A stretch of 64,000 nucleotides of DNA from Hymenobacter translucens. Lineage in GTDB: Bacteria > Bacteroidota > Bacteroidia > Cytophagales > Hymenobacteraceae. Below, one piece after another: positions 34,165 through 41,820 of the stretch. The notes below the pieces were generated by a model that worked only from the letters and a program-made list of their open reading frames with translations, ran no database searches and was not told where the DNA came from. Each line of letters begins with the position of its first letter. Within the stretch, counting starts at the first letter, position 1. The stretch is taken from NCBI RefSeq assembly GCF_020685205.1, contig NZ_JAJERB010000002.1:682001-746000 (forward strand), in the 5' to 3' direction. Made by a program: the position numbers and the translations under genes.

Positions 34165-35208
34165 CTAGTTCCGCCGGATCATCTCGGCCACGCCTTCTAC
34201 CCACTGCGGGTGGGCGTTCAGGCTGGGCACGAGCTGCCAGTGGGCGCCGCCGGCTTCCTCAAACATTTCCTTGAACTCGGTGCCCACCTCGATGGTGGTT
34301 TCCAGGCAGTCGGCCACGAAGGCGGGGCTGAACGCCAGCACGTTCTTGATGCCCTTGGCCGGCATTTCCTTGAGCACTTCGTCAGTGTACGGTTGCAGCC
34401 ACGGGTCCCGCAGCCGGCTTTGCAGACGGCTCTGGAAAGTGGTGGTGTACTGCTCGGGCGCCAGCCCCAGGCCCTGGGCCAGCAGGCGGGACGTTTCGTA
34501 GCACTGGGCCCGGTAGCAGTAGCGGTTGTTTTTGTTGTAGCTGTTGCAGCAGGTGGCCAGCTTGCAGTAGCCGTTGTGGCTGCCTTTCAGCACATGGCGC
34601 TCCGGAATGCCGTGGTAGCTGAACACGACGTGGTCGTAGGGATGCTTGGCCATTTCCTCTTTACCGAGGGTCACGAACGTGCCGATAAAGCCGGGGTCGT
34701 CGGTGAAGGAGCTGATAAAGCTGATGCTGGGCACTACCCACCACTTGCTCACGATGTCCATCACCTTTTCCTGTACCGAGCCGGTGCTGGCCGCGGCGTA
34801 CTGCGGAAACAAGGGCAGCACGATGATGCGCTCCACCGCCGCGTCGCGCAGCTCCTCCAGCGCCTTTTCGATGCTGGGCTTCTGGTAGCGCATGCCAAAG
34901 GCCACCACGTAGTCCTTGCCCAGCTTTTCCTGCACCAGCTTTTGCAGATCGAGGCCGTGAAACAGCAGGGGCGAGCCCCGGTCGGTCCAGAGCTGCTGGT
35001 AGATCTTGGCCGACTTGGGCGCCCGCAGCGGCACCACGATTCCCTGAAACAGCGGGTAGCGCACGGCGGCGGGCATATCGATAACCCGGCCGTCGGTCAG
35101 AAACTCGTTGAGGTAGCGGCGCACGTCGGGGGTATTGGGCGAGTCGGGCGTGCCGAGGTTCACGAGCAGGACGCCGACGCGGCGTTGGGCAGAAGCAGGA
35201 GCGGGCAT
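34165..35208 (-). CDS. hemH: ferrochelatase
   Basis: HemH inserts ferrous iron into protoporphyrin IX, the last step of classical haem synthesis. The 347-residue protein has GVLLVNLGTPDSP at the start, the catalytic histidine in VVFSYHGIPERH, and FSPAFVADCLETTIEV near the end. A cysteine-rich insertion of about 25 residues follows the active site (CKLATCCNSYNKNNRYCYRA, plus one more Cys). Similar insertions occur in Bacteroidota ferrochelatases; whether it binds a cluster or metal is open. It is convergent with the PRC-barrel gene. Confidence 0.95.
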   Translation of the reverse strand: MPAPASAQRRVGVLLVNLGTPDSPNTPDVRRYLNEFLTDGRVIDMPAAVRYPLFQGIVVPLRAPKSAKIYQQLWTDRGSPLLFHGLDLQKLVQEKLGKDYVVAFGMRYQKPSIEKALEELRDAAVERIIVLPLFPQYAAASTGSVQEKVMDIVSKWWVVPSISFISSFTDDPGFIGTFVTLGKEEMAKHPYDHVVFSYHGIPERHVLKGSHNGYCKLATCCNSYNKNNRYCYRAQCYETSRLLAQGLGLAPEQYTTTFQSRLQSRLRDPWLQPYTDEVLKEMPAKGIKNVLAFSPAFVADCLETTIEVGTEFKEMFEEAGGAHWQLVPSLNAHPQWVEGVAEMIRRN

Positions 35209-35343
35209 AAAAAAGAAAGCGGATTCCGATGGAAGACAAAGGTACGGCCCTCCGGGTTTGGATTTCGGTGAAAATGACTCCGCGCCGTAGTGTAGCGCTT
35301 GCTAAGAAACCAGGGGAAGATGGAGCCAGCATGAGTACGAATA

Positions 35344-35383
35344 ACCAAAACGGCCCGCCGCCTCCGGGGAGGCAACGGGCCGT
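35344..35383 (-). terminator. terminator of the coiled-coil gene
   Basis: On the minus strand CGGGCCGT-type arms (ACGGCCCG at 35350-35357 and CGGGCCGT at 35376-35383) pair, with an inner GCCTCC/GGAGGC stem, followed by TTTTGGTTATT. It lies 36 bases after the stop of the gene at 35419-35844. Confidence 0.7.
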
Positions 35384-35418
35384 CGACTATTGCAATAGGA
35401 GGATAGAATAACGGTGCC

Positions 35419-35844
35419 TTAGGCAGTCAGCTCGGCGCGGCGGGCCGTGACCTCCTGAATGGCAGTTTGAAGCTCGGGTACCTGCGCTGCTACCTGGCGT
35501 ACGTCCACGGCCTGTAGCACCAGATCTACCGGCGTACGGCTGCCGGGCGCGGGGGGCTGGCTCAGGTCCTGCACCCGGCGCTGGGCCTGAGTCAGCAGGC
35601 GGTCGAGGTAGCGGTGTTCCCGCGTGCCAGCCGTCATGGCCGCTACCTGCGGGGTGAGACGGGCCACTTCGGCGGTGGCTTTCTGCAGCGCCTCAGCCCG
35701 CTCGGCCGCCCGCTCCACCGATTTGTCGGCGCGCAGGTCGAGTACCTGGTCGTTGAGGGTGAACTCGCGCAGCTCGCGGTTCAGGGCGGTGAGCACGGCG
35801 TCGCACTCGGCCGCGTCTCGGAGTAAGTTTACTGGTAATGGCAT
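35419..35844 (-). CDS. helical coiled-coil protein of unknown function
   Basis: A 141-residue, mostly helical, highly charged protein that I cannot assign. Heptad-like patterns run through much of it (ECDAVLTALNRELREFTLND, then AERAEALQKATAEVARLTPQ and VPELQTAIQEVTARRAELTA), broken by a Pro-rich hinge (SQPPAPGSRTP) near residue 100. No signal peptide or membrane segment. It lies alone between hemH and the HTH regulator, with its own terminator. Confidence 0.6.
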   Translation of the reverse strand: MPLPVNLLRDAAECDAVLTALNRELREFTLNDQVLDLRADKSVERAAERAEALQKATAEVARLTPQVAAMTAGTREHRYLDRLLTQAQRRVQDLSQPPAPGSRTPVDLVLQAVDVRQVAAQVPELQTAIQEVTARRAELTA

Positions 35845-35909
35845 AAATGAAAATAGATAAGGTTGGCGGAGTTGCCGGGATTAATATAGATGCAATTTGA
35901 TATCGTGAT

Positions 35910-36512
35910 TCAGTCAGGTTGGTTTATTTTCAGCAGGGTGGTTATTTCGGCGTGCAGGCCGGCTATGCGACCCTTCAGCAGGCAATGGGCCACGGCCCGG
36001 GCAGTCGGATCGGGCTCGTTATGCGCTAAATCCTCGTCCAGCTCGGTCAGCCAGCGGGCATAGCGGGCGGCCTCGGCCGGCGCAGGGGGCGGAGGCAGGG
36101 CCTGGAGCTGGTGGAGGCCCCGGCGGCGGTGCTCCCGGTCGGCGGCAATGCGCTCGGCCTCGGCCAGGCGTCGGCCTGCTTCGAGCAGGCGCAGGCGGCA
36201 GGTGAGCAGGCGGGCGCGCAGCGGGGCGGGAGCGGTTGCTTCAGCCGGCAGCGCCTCGGGGGCGGGCAGCGGGTCGGGGGAGGCGGGTAGCGGCACGGAC
36301 GCTGGCGGGCCCTGGCCCAGCGGTGGCGGCAACCCGCAGCTTAGGTGCAACAGGCGCGGCGCCAGGGCGGCGGGCAGGCCCCGGCGGCCCGCCTCTATAT
36401 GCGCCACAAAGCCCCGGCTCACGCCCAGGTAGCGGGCCAGCTGCTGAATAGAAAGACCGAAGTGTGCCCGCACGGCGGCTGTTAAGCTGAAGGCAGCAGG
36501 GAATAAGGTCAT
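35910..36512 (-). CDS. XRE-type helix-turn-helix regulator
   Basis: A 200-residue protein with an N-terminal XRE/Cro helix-turn-helix (VRAHFGLSIQQLARYLGVSR and GFVAHIEAGRRGLP, about residues 14-50). A Pro/Ala-rich linker (LPLGQGPPASVPLPASPDPL-like) and a helical C-terminal part (LRARLLTCRLRLLEAGRRLA and ELDEDLAHNEPDPTARA) follow. The C-terminal part is not a family I know. The ATG at 36512 was chosen; the open frame upstream runs through the operator sites. Four GTATAC palindromes begin 26 bases upstream, so autoregulation is likely. It is longer than typical restriction-modification controller proteins (80-100 residues). Confidence 0.75.
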   Translation of the reverse strand: MTLFPAAFSLTAAVRAHFGLSIQQLARYLGVSRGFVAHIEAGRRGLPAALAPRLLHLSCGLPPPLGQGPPASVPLPASPDPLPAPEALPAEATAPAPLRARLLTCRLRLLEAGRRLAEAERIAADREHRRRGLHQLQALPPPPAPAEAARYARWLTELDEDLAHNEPDPTARAVAHCLLKGRIAGLHAEITTLLKINQPD

Positions 36513-36537
36513 GGGCAGGCCGGCATCACCGGGCAGT

Positions 36538-36665
36538 TGGTATACACCGGGTAATGTAATTGGGAAAGTGAATACCTGCTTTGGTATACAGCAGGGTAAA
36601 AACATAGGACTCTGTATACCATTCCTGGTAGACAGCGAAGATGAAAAGCAGGGCGGTGTATACGA
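36538..36665. promoter_or_regulatory. four GTATAC palindromes in a symmetric array
   Basis: Sites are TGGTATACA (36538-36546), TGGTATACA (36582-36590), TGTATACCA (36613-36621) and TGTATACGA (36657-36665). The first two are in one orientation and the last two are inverted. Centre-to-centre spacings are 44, 30 and 44 bases, so the whole array is symmetric. It begins 26 bases upstream of the XRE-type gene and is the obvious candidate operator for that protein. The rest of the spacer up to the methylase relic shows no gene. Confidence 0.68.
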
Positions 36666-36795
36666 GGCCGAAAAAGCAGCTCCCGGACGGGTATGATGGA
36701 TGACGCGGCATGTTAGGAGGTCATTCCTGATCCTGCCCAGCAGTATTCTAATAATGCGACGACTATCATTCCTACCGACGACCTTTTTGTGTTAG

Positions 36796-37050
36796 GAGTT
36801 CTTAACTCTTTACATCAAATCCATAGCCCCAGAGATGAAGGACAGCTTCTTTCCTTACGAACCTAAGACTTTGGCACAACTTCCCATCCCCATCGCCACG
36901 CCAGAACAGCAGGCCACTATTGCCGCGTTGGTGCAGCAGATTCTGGACGCCAAAGCCGCCGACCCCGCGGCCGATACCCTGGCCCTGGAAGCGGAGGTGG
37001 ATGGCGCCGTGGCCGCCCTCTACGGGGTCGTCCTGCCCGGAGGAGCCTAG
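36796..37050 (+). pseudogene. C-terminal relic of an Eco57I/TaqI-like restriction-modification methylase
   Basis: About 84 codons read openly after a TAG at 36793-36795. The translation contains LYIKSIAPEMKDSFFPYEPK, then LAQLPIPIATPEQQATIAAL and LVQQILDAKAADPAADT with a closing VAALYGV. This is the characteristic C-terminal end of large type IIG or BREX-type methylases with a TaqI-like specificity domain, which are about 1000 residues long. No methylase core (NPPY) is upstream in the window, so only the tail remains. The reading frame is intact, which points to a deletion rather than slow decay. Confidence 0.72.
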
Positions 37051-37136
37051 CACGGACGCAAAGCGGCGCCTGGCTGTGGGAGTGCCCTTCCTGAGCTGAT
37101 TTCGGGGCAGGCAATGTGCTTCTGCCCATAAAGCGG

Positions 37137-37144
37137 TACCTTTG
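37137..37144 (+). promoter_or_regulatory. -7 promoter element for era
   Basis: TACCTTTG matches TAnnTTTG and lies 22 bases before the GTG start of era. It overlaps an alternative TTG start at 37142, which argues that the GTG is the real start. No clear -33 TTG is present. Confidence 0.42.
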
Positions 37145-37165
37145 CAGACTTATTCTGAAAACCCT

Positions 37166-38065
37166 GTGAATCCCGAACCGAAACCGCACCGCGCTGGCTT
37201 TGTGAGCATTATCGGCAAGCCCAACGTGGGCAAGTCGACGCTGATGAACGCCCTGATGGGAGAGCGGCTCAGCATTGTCACCAGCAAAGCCCAGACCACG
37301 CGCCACCGCATCCTGGGCATTCTCAACGGTGACGACTTTCAGCTGGTGTACTCCGATACGCCCGGCATCATTCAGCCCAAATACGAGCTGCACAACGCCA
37401 TGATGTCGTTTGTGTACAGCTCCCTGGAGGATGCGGATGTCGTTCTGTTTGTCACCGACATCTACGAAAAGCACGACGAGGAGCCGGTAGTCGAGCGCCT
37501 GCGCAAGATGGTGGACACGCCCATTTTGCTGCTGATCAACAAGATTGACCAGGCCGATCAGGCGGAGGTGGAAGCCAAGGTAGACTACTGGCGCGAACAG
37601 CTTCCCAACGCTACCCGCGTGCTGCCCATTTCCGCACTCGAGAAGTTCGGAACCGGCGAGCTGCTGGACCTGATTCTGGGCTACCTGCCCGAGCACCCGG
37701 CGTATTACCCGAAAGACGAACTAACCGATAAGCCCGAGCGTTTCTTTGCAGCGGAGATGATCCGGGAGAAAATCTTCAAGCTCTACAAAAAGGAAGTCCC
37801 CTACAGCTGCGAAGTCGGCGTAGAGGAGTTCAAGGAGGAAGAGGACATCATCCGCATCCGGGCCACCATTTACGTGGAGCGCTCCAGCCAGAAAGGCATC
37901 ATTATCGGCAACAAGGGCGAGGCTTTGAAAAAAGTCGGTACCTGGGCCCGGGAGGAGATGGAGAAGTTCTTCCAGAAGAAGGTTTTCCTCGAAACCCACG
38001 TCAAAGTCAACGAAAACTGGCGCACCGACCCCAAGGCCCTCAGCCGGTTCGGGTACCAGTCCTAG
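37166..38065 (+). CDS. era: GTPase Era
   Basis: Era is an essential GTPase that binds the 3' end of 16S rRNA and aids small-subunit maturation. The 299-residue protein has G1 GKPNVGKSTLMNAL near residue 14, G2/G3 including QTTRHRILGI and DTPGII, G4 NKID, and a C-terminal KH domain with IIGNKGEALKKVGTWAREEM. The start is GTG at 37166 (MNPEPKPHRAGFVSI); a TTG eight codons upstream lies inside the promoter element. It is followed by an inverted repeat and then by der. Confidence 0.96.
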   Translation: MNPEPKPHRAGFVSIIGKPNVGKSTLMNALMGERLSIVTSKAQTTRHRILGILNGDDFQLVYSDTPGIIQPKYELHNAMMSFVYSSLEDADVVLFVTDIYEKHDEEPVVERLRKMVDTPILLLINKIDQADQAEVEAKVDYWREQLPNATRVLPISALEKFGTGELLDLILGYLPEHPAYYPKDELTDKPERFFAAEMIREKIFKLYKKEVPYSCEVGVEEFKEEEDIIRIRATIYVERSSQKGIIIGNKGEALKKVGTWAREEMEKFFQKKVFLETHVKVNENWRTDPKALSRFGYQS

Positions 38066-38067
38066 TG

Positions 38068-38153
38068 CTTAGGGACTTAGGTCTTAGGACTTAGCATCGT
38101 TCTGGCATCAGAACTTTCTAAGATCCTAAGCCCCTAAGATCCTAAGACCTAAT
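38068..38153. repeat. intergenic inverted repeat of CTTAGGA-type units, era–der
   Basis: The left arm (38068-38094) is made of GACTTAGG and TCTTAGGACTTAG units. The right arm (38118-38153) is made of CTAAGATCCTAAG, repeated, and CCTAAGACCTAA. Between them GTTCTG-GCAT-CAGAAC (38099-38114) forms an inner 6-bp hairpin. The same inner GTTCTG/CAGAAC pair occurs in the loop of the fadJ–fadA element. Confidence 0.62.
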
Positions 38154-38227
38154 AATCCGACCTCACACTCACTTAACTACTCCGGGCACTGCCGAATTTG
38201 GTCGGGCCGGCGGCTGGAGTCAGACAC

Positions 38228-39550
38228 ATGAAGAATACCATTGCCATTGTGGGGCGCCCGAACGTGGGCAAATCCACCCTTTTTAACCGCTTGGTTGGCC
38301 AGCGCAAGGCCATCATGGACAACGAAAGCGGCGTAACCCGCGACCGGCACTACGGCTACGGCGAGTGGACCGGCAAGTACTACTCCGTGATTGACACGGG
38401 TGGCTACGTGCACGGCTCCGACGACATCTTCGAGGAGGAAATCCGCAAGCAGGTAAAGCTGGCCATCGACGAGGCCGACGTGGTCATCTTTATGGTGGAT
38501 GCCGAAACCGGCGTGCATAGCCTCGACGAGGAGTTTGCCAACGCCATTCGCCGCTTTAAGATCACCAAGCCCCTGTACGTGGTAGCCAACAAGGCCGACA
38601 CCAACGCCCGGGCCCACGCCGCCGGGGAGTTCTACTCCCTGGGCATCGGTGACGGCGACATCTTCACGATTTCGTCGCAGAGCGGCTCCGGCACCGGCGA
38701 CCTGCTCGACGCCATCGTGTCGCACTTCGATGACCCCTGGGAAGAGGAGCCCGATCTGGGCTTGCCCAAGATTACCGTGGTGGGCCGCCCCAACGTAGGC
38801 AAGTCGTCCTTGTTCAACCTGCTGCTGGGGGAGGACCGCACCATCGTGACCGACATTGCCGGTACCACGCGTGACGCTATCCAGACCCGCTACAACGCCT
38901 TCGGTCAGGAGTTTATCCTGGTCGATACGGCTGGTCTGCGCCGCAAGAACAAGGTGCACGAAGACATCGAGTTCTACTCCGTGCTGCGCTCAATCCGGGC
39001 CATGGAAGAGTCGGACGTGTGCATCGTGATGCTCGACGCTACCCGGGGCATTGAGGCCCAGGACGTGAACATCATTGCCCTGGCCGACAAAAACCGCAAG
39101 GGCATCGTGATTCTGGTAAACAAGTGGGACCTGATCGAGAACAAGGAAACGAACACCGTCAAGGAGTTTGAGGAGAAGATCCGGGAAAAGATTGCGCCCA
39201 TTGCGTATCCGCCCATCATCTTCACGTCGGTGCTTACCAAGCAGCGCGTGCACAAGGCCATCGAAACGGCCATTCAGGTGTACGAGAACAAGCGCAAGAA
39301 AATCCCGACGTCGCAGCTGAACGAGGTGATGCTGAAGGTAATTGAGGAGCACCAGCCCCCGTCCGTAAAAGGCAAGATGGTGCGCATCAAGTACGTGACG
39401 CAGCTGCCCACGCACAACCCCGTGTTTGCCTTCTTCTGCAACCTGCCGCAGTACGTGCAGCCGAGCTATATCCGCTACCTCGAAAACCGCCTGCGCGAGA
39501 ACTTCGACTTTGCCGGGGTTCCCATCGGCATCATCTTCCGCAAGAAGTAA
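38228..39550 (+). CDS. der: GTPase Der
   Basis: Der (EngA) is a double GTPase needed for large-subunit assembly. The 440-residue protein has two G domains in tandem: IVGRPNVGKSTLFNRL at the start with DTGGY, and VVGRPNVGKSSLFNLL near residue 180 with DTAGLRR and NKWDLIE. A C-terminal KH-like domain follows, with QLPTHNPVFAFFCNLPQYV. The start is the ATG at 38228 (MKNTIAIVGRP). It follows era in the same direction. Confidence 0.97.
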   Translation: MKNTIAIVGRPNVGKSTLFNRLVGQRKAIMDNESGVTRDRHYGYGEWTGKYYSVIDTGGYVHGSDDIFEEEIRKQVKLAIDEADVVIFMVDAETGVHSLDEEFANAIRRFKITKPLYVVANKADTNARAHAAGEFYSLGIGDGDIFTISSQSGSGTGDLLDAIVSHFDDPWEEEPDLGLPKITVVGRPNVGKSSLFNLLLGEDRTIVTDIAGTTRDAIQTRYNAFGQEFILVDTAGLRRKNKVHEDIEFYSVLRSIRAMEESDVCIVMLDATRGIEAQDVNIIALADKNRKGIVILVNKWDLIENKETNTVKEFEEKIREKIAPIAYPPIIFTSVLTKQRVHKAIETAIQVYENKRKKIPTSQLNEVMLKVIEEHQPPSVKGKMVRIKYVTQLPTHNPVFAFFCNLPQYVQPSYIRYLENRLRENFDFAGVPIGIIFRKK

Positions 39551-39699
39551 GGAGTGGGAGGGAAGGAAAATCTTTTTTTACTGTCGGGTTACCTTCTGTT
39601 GAGCTTGGTATAAAACCCCGAACATCAGGGCTGCTTGCTTGCAAAAAGCCCTCAGTTTCAACCCAAATTGATTTTTCTTCCCCTCAATCAACCCTTATC

Positions 39700-39963
39700 A
39701 TGAAAAAAGTTCTGTTCCTCGCCCTGGCCGCTGCTTCGTTCACCTTCGCTTCGTGCGAAAGCAAGCAGGCTGAAGCCAATGAGCAAGCTGCTGAAAACGT
39801 AGAAAACACCGGTGAAGCCCAGGCTGACGCCATGGAGCAAGCCGCTGATTCGGTACGCGACAACGCCGATGCTACTGCCGACAAGATCGAGGACGCTGAG
39901 GCTCCCGCTGCTGGCACCACCACGGCTCCCGCTACCACCACGACGACCACGACCCAGCAGTAA
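39700..39963 (+). CDS. small acidic lipoprotein
   Basis: An 87-residue putative lipoprotein: signal MKKVLFLALAAASFTFASC with lipobox FASC, then a helical, Glu/Ala-rich mature part (ANEQAAENVENTGEAQADAM and AADSVRDNADATADKIEDAE), and a Thr-rich tail ending in QQ. Small lipoproteins like this are common in Bacteroidota and their function is unknown. A perfect terminator follows 28 bases after the stop. It stands alone, 149 bases downstream of der. Confidence 0.78.
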   Translation: MKKVLFLALAAASFTFASCESKQAEANEQAAENVENTGEAQADAMEQAADSVRDNADATADKIEDAEAPAAGTTTAPATTTTTTTQQ

Positions 39964-39991
39964 TTCCTGCTGCGCTGCTGCGTTAGTCGCA

Positions 39992-40031
39992 ATAAAAAGG
40001 GCTTCTCCCAACGGGAGAAGCCCTTTTTATT
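39992..40031. terminator. bidirectional terminator after the small lipoprotein gene
   Basis: ATAAAAAGGGCTTCTCCC and its inverse complement flank a three-base AAC loop, a perfect 18-bp stem with A- and T-runs at the ends. It separates the lipoprotein gene from the convergent gene at 40043-40609. Confidence 0.88.
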
Positions 40032-40042
40032 TTTAAAGCAGG

Positions 40043-40609
40043 CTAGTTCAGGCGGCGGCGCAGCAGCCCATCAATCATGTCGAACAGGCGGCGGGGCTCG
40101 AACGTGCGCCAGGGTACCTCATCGAGCTGCCCGCCGAAGTTGATGTAGTTGTCGAGATTGTACTGGTGCATCTCCCGCAACACGTGCTCCTGGAAGTTGA
40201 GGCCCGCAATCCAGCCGTCCTCCACGTCTTCAAACCACTCCTCATAGTAGGAATCGTCGGAGCCGTGGAAGTTGAACACGTTTTCGCCAATCAAAATAAA
40301 CTTGCGGATGCCCTCGTGCACCATTACATCAATAATGTTGCGCTTGAGATGCATCACGTCGTTTTCGATGGCGTCGTTCCACTCCCCGATAAACTCGATG
40401 ATGCCCAGGCCCAGGTCATAGTCGACGAACAGGATCTTCAGGAACAGCGTGTCCGACTCCATCCCGTCCCACTGTGGGTGGATATAGTAGCCGTAAATGG
40501 TGTTGGTGAAGGTTTCAAGGCTGTTTTCGGCCTCGAACAGCGGGGAGCGGGGGTCTTCGGAGGCGGAGTACTGGTCGATCCAGTTGTAATGCGGCTCGAT
40601 GGTATGCAC
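40043..40609 (-). CDS. conserved hypothetical protein, acidic and aromatic
   Basis: A 188-residue soluble protein I cannot assign. It is rich in acidic and aromatic residues (NWIDQYSASEDPRSPLFEAE, YGYYIHPQWDGMESDTLFLK, DDSYYEEWFEDVEDGWIAGL). A central hydrophobic strand–helix pattern (KRNIIDVMVHEGIRKFILIG) suggests a compact alpha/beta fold. No signal peptide. It is convergent with the small lipoprotein gene; upstream lies a gap before murQ. Confidence 0.72.
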   Translation of the reverse strand: MHTIEPHYNWIDQYSASEDPRSPLFEAENSLETFTNTIYGYYIHPQWDGMESDTLFLKILFVDYDLGLGIIEFIGEWNDAIENDVMHLKRNIIDVMVHEGIRKFILIGENVFNFHGSDDSYYEEWFEDVEDGWIAGLNFQEHVLREMHQYNLDNYINFGGQLDEVPWRTFEPRRLFDMIDGLLRRRLN

Positions 40610-40639
40610 GGCAGGGAAGGTAAGGAGGCGGAGAAAGGA

Positions 40640-40663
40640 AAAGGCAAGCCCTGGCTTGCCTTT
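40640..40663 (-). terminator. probable terminator downstream of murQ
   Basis: AAAGGCAAGCC and GGCTTGCCTTT form an 11-bp stem with a two-base loop. On the minus strand it is followed by TCCTTTCTCC, a weak T-rich tract. It lies about 300 bases after the murQ stop and just upstream of the gene at 40043-40609. Confidence 0.5.
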
Positions 40664-40702
40664 CGTCTAACGCGGATACTCCCTGGTCCGTTCGTCTAAC
40701 CG

Positions 40703-40940
40703 TCAGGTCAGTACAAAGGCCAGCCAGGATAGTACCCCTACAACGCCGGGGAATGCACTAAATACAGCGAAGCCGTAAGCCGGTATCCACGCCCGATGGC
40801 TAGGTAACCGGCAGCGGGCAGCAGTGCCGTAGTCGGGAGCAGGAAGCCAGGCCGGTAAAACTCATCATGCCGTCGCTTGCCGAGGTCAGGATTGCCGGTG
40901 CAGCCTGTAGCATCCCAGGCAAGCAGTGCGCAGGGACAGA
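40703..40940 (-). pseudogene. possible decayed two-helix membrane protein in the 354-base gap before murQ
   Basis: The gap 40610-40963 holds no intact gene. On the minus strand one frame gives RRHDEFYRPGFLLPTTALLP followed by AAGYLAIGRGYR and then a stop. A second frame carries AYGFAVFSAFPGVVGVLSWL and AFVLT before a stop at 40703. Joined by one frameshift, these would make a small protein with two membrane helices, but neither frame has a good start. It may be a decayed gene or chance. Confidence 0.25.
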
Positions 40941-40963
40941 TTCGTTCACAACCGGGCCAACGC

Positions 40964-41770
40964 TTACTGCCCGTTGTAAGCTGCCATGGCTGCCCGCACC
41001 GAGCCGTGCTCGGTCAGGAGCGTCGCTGCTTCTTCCTGGCCGATGCCCAGCTCCTCCATCAGCATGCGCTGCCCGCGGTCCACCAGCTTCTGGTTGGCCA
41101 TCTGCATGTCAACCATCTTGTTGCCCTTCACCCGGCCCAGGCGGATCATGGTGGCAGTGGTAAGCATGTTGAGGACGAGCTTCTGGGCCGTGCCGGCCTT
41201 CATCCGCGTGCTGCCCGTCACGAACTCCGGGCCGGTGGGCACTTCAACGGGAAACTCAGCGGCAGCGGCCACGGCCGAGCCGGCGTTGCAGACCACGCAG
41301 CCGGTCGCAATGCCCCGCCGGCGCGACTCTTCCAGTCCTCCAATCACGTAGGGCGTGCGGCCCGAGGCGGCAATGCCTACCACAATGTCGCGGTCGGTTA
41401 TCTGGTGGGCTTCGAGGTCCCGCCAGGCCTGCTCAGCGTTGTCTTCAGCGTTTTCCACAGCCTGGCGGATGGCGGTGTCGCCGCCGGCAATCAGGCCGAT
41501 AACCAGCCCCTGGGGCACTCCGAACGTGGGTGGGCACTCCGACGCGTCGAGCACGCCCAGCCGTCCGCTGGTACCGGCCCCGATGTAAAACAGCCGGCCC
41601 CCGTTCTGAAGCCGCTGTACGGTGGCCTCTACCAGCACCTCAAGCTGCGGAATAGCGGCGGCAACCAAAGCCGGAATGGTCTGGTCGAGGCTGTTGATGC
41701 TTTTGAGCAGCTCTTGGGTGGTGCGGGTTTCGAGCTGGTCGAACAGGGAGGGACTTTCGGTAGTACTCAC
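40964..41770 (-). CDS. murQ: N-acetylmuramic acid 6-phosphate etherase
   Basis: MurQ splits MurNAc 6-phosphate into GlcNAc 6-phosphate and D-lactate during recycling of cell-wall sugars. The 268-residue SIS-domain protein has FYIGAGTSGRLGVLDASECP (with the catalytic Glu), the second SIS block VVGIAASGRTPYVIGGLE, and GPEFVTGSTRMKAGTAQKLV. I take the GTG at 41770 (MSTTESPSLFDQLETR), which fits the family. An ATG at 41821 is also open and overlaps the previous stop by one base (TGATG), so a 17-residue longer form is possible. No murK or amgK is adjacent. Confidence 0.93.
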   Translation of the reverse strand: MSTTESPSLFDQLETRTTQELLKSINSLDQTIPALVAAAIPQLEVLVEATVQRLQNGGRLFYIGAGTSGRLGVLDASECPPTFGVPQGLVIGLIAGGDTAIRQAVENAEDNAEQAWRDLEAHQITDRDIVVGIAASGRTPYVIGGLEESRRRGIATGCVVCNAGSAVAAAAEFPVEVPTGPEFVTGSTRMKAGTAQKLVLNMLTTATMIRLGRVKGNKMVDMQMANQKLVDRGQRMLMEELGIGQEEAATLLTEHGSVRAAMAAYNGQ

Positions 41771-41820
41771 GGGTGGGAAGGAAGTGAAGTGGTGGGATTT
41801 GCTTGGCAGGCGCAGGGTCA

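Noticed and set aside
35910..37050. A complete new restriction or defence system
   Set aside because: Only an HTH gene, operator-like sites and a methylase tail remain. There is no nuclease, methylase core or helicase in the spacer.
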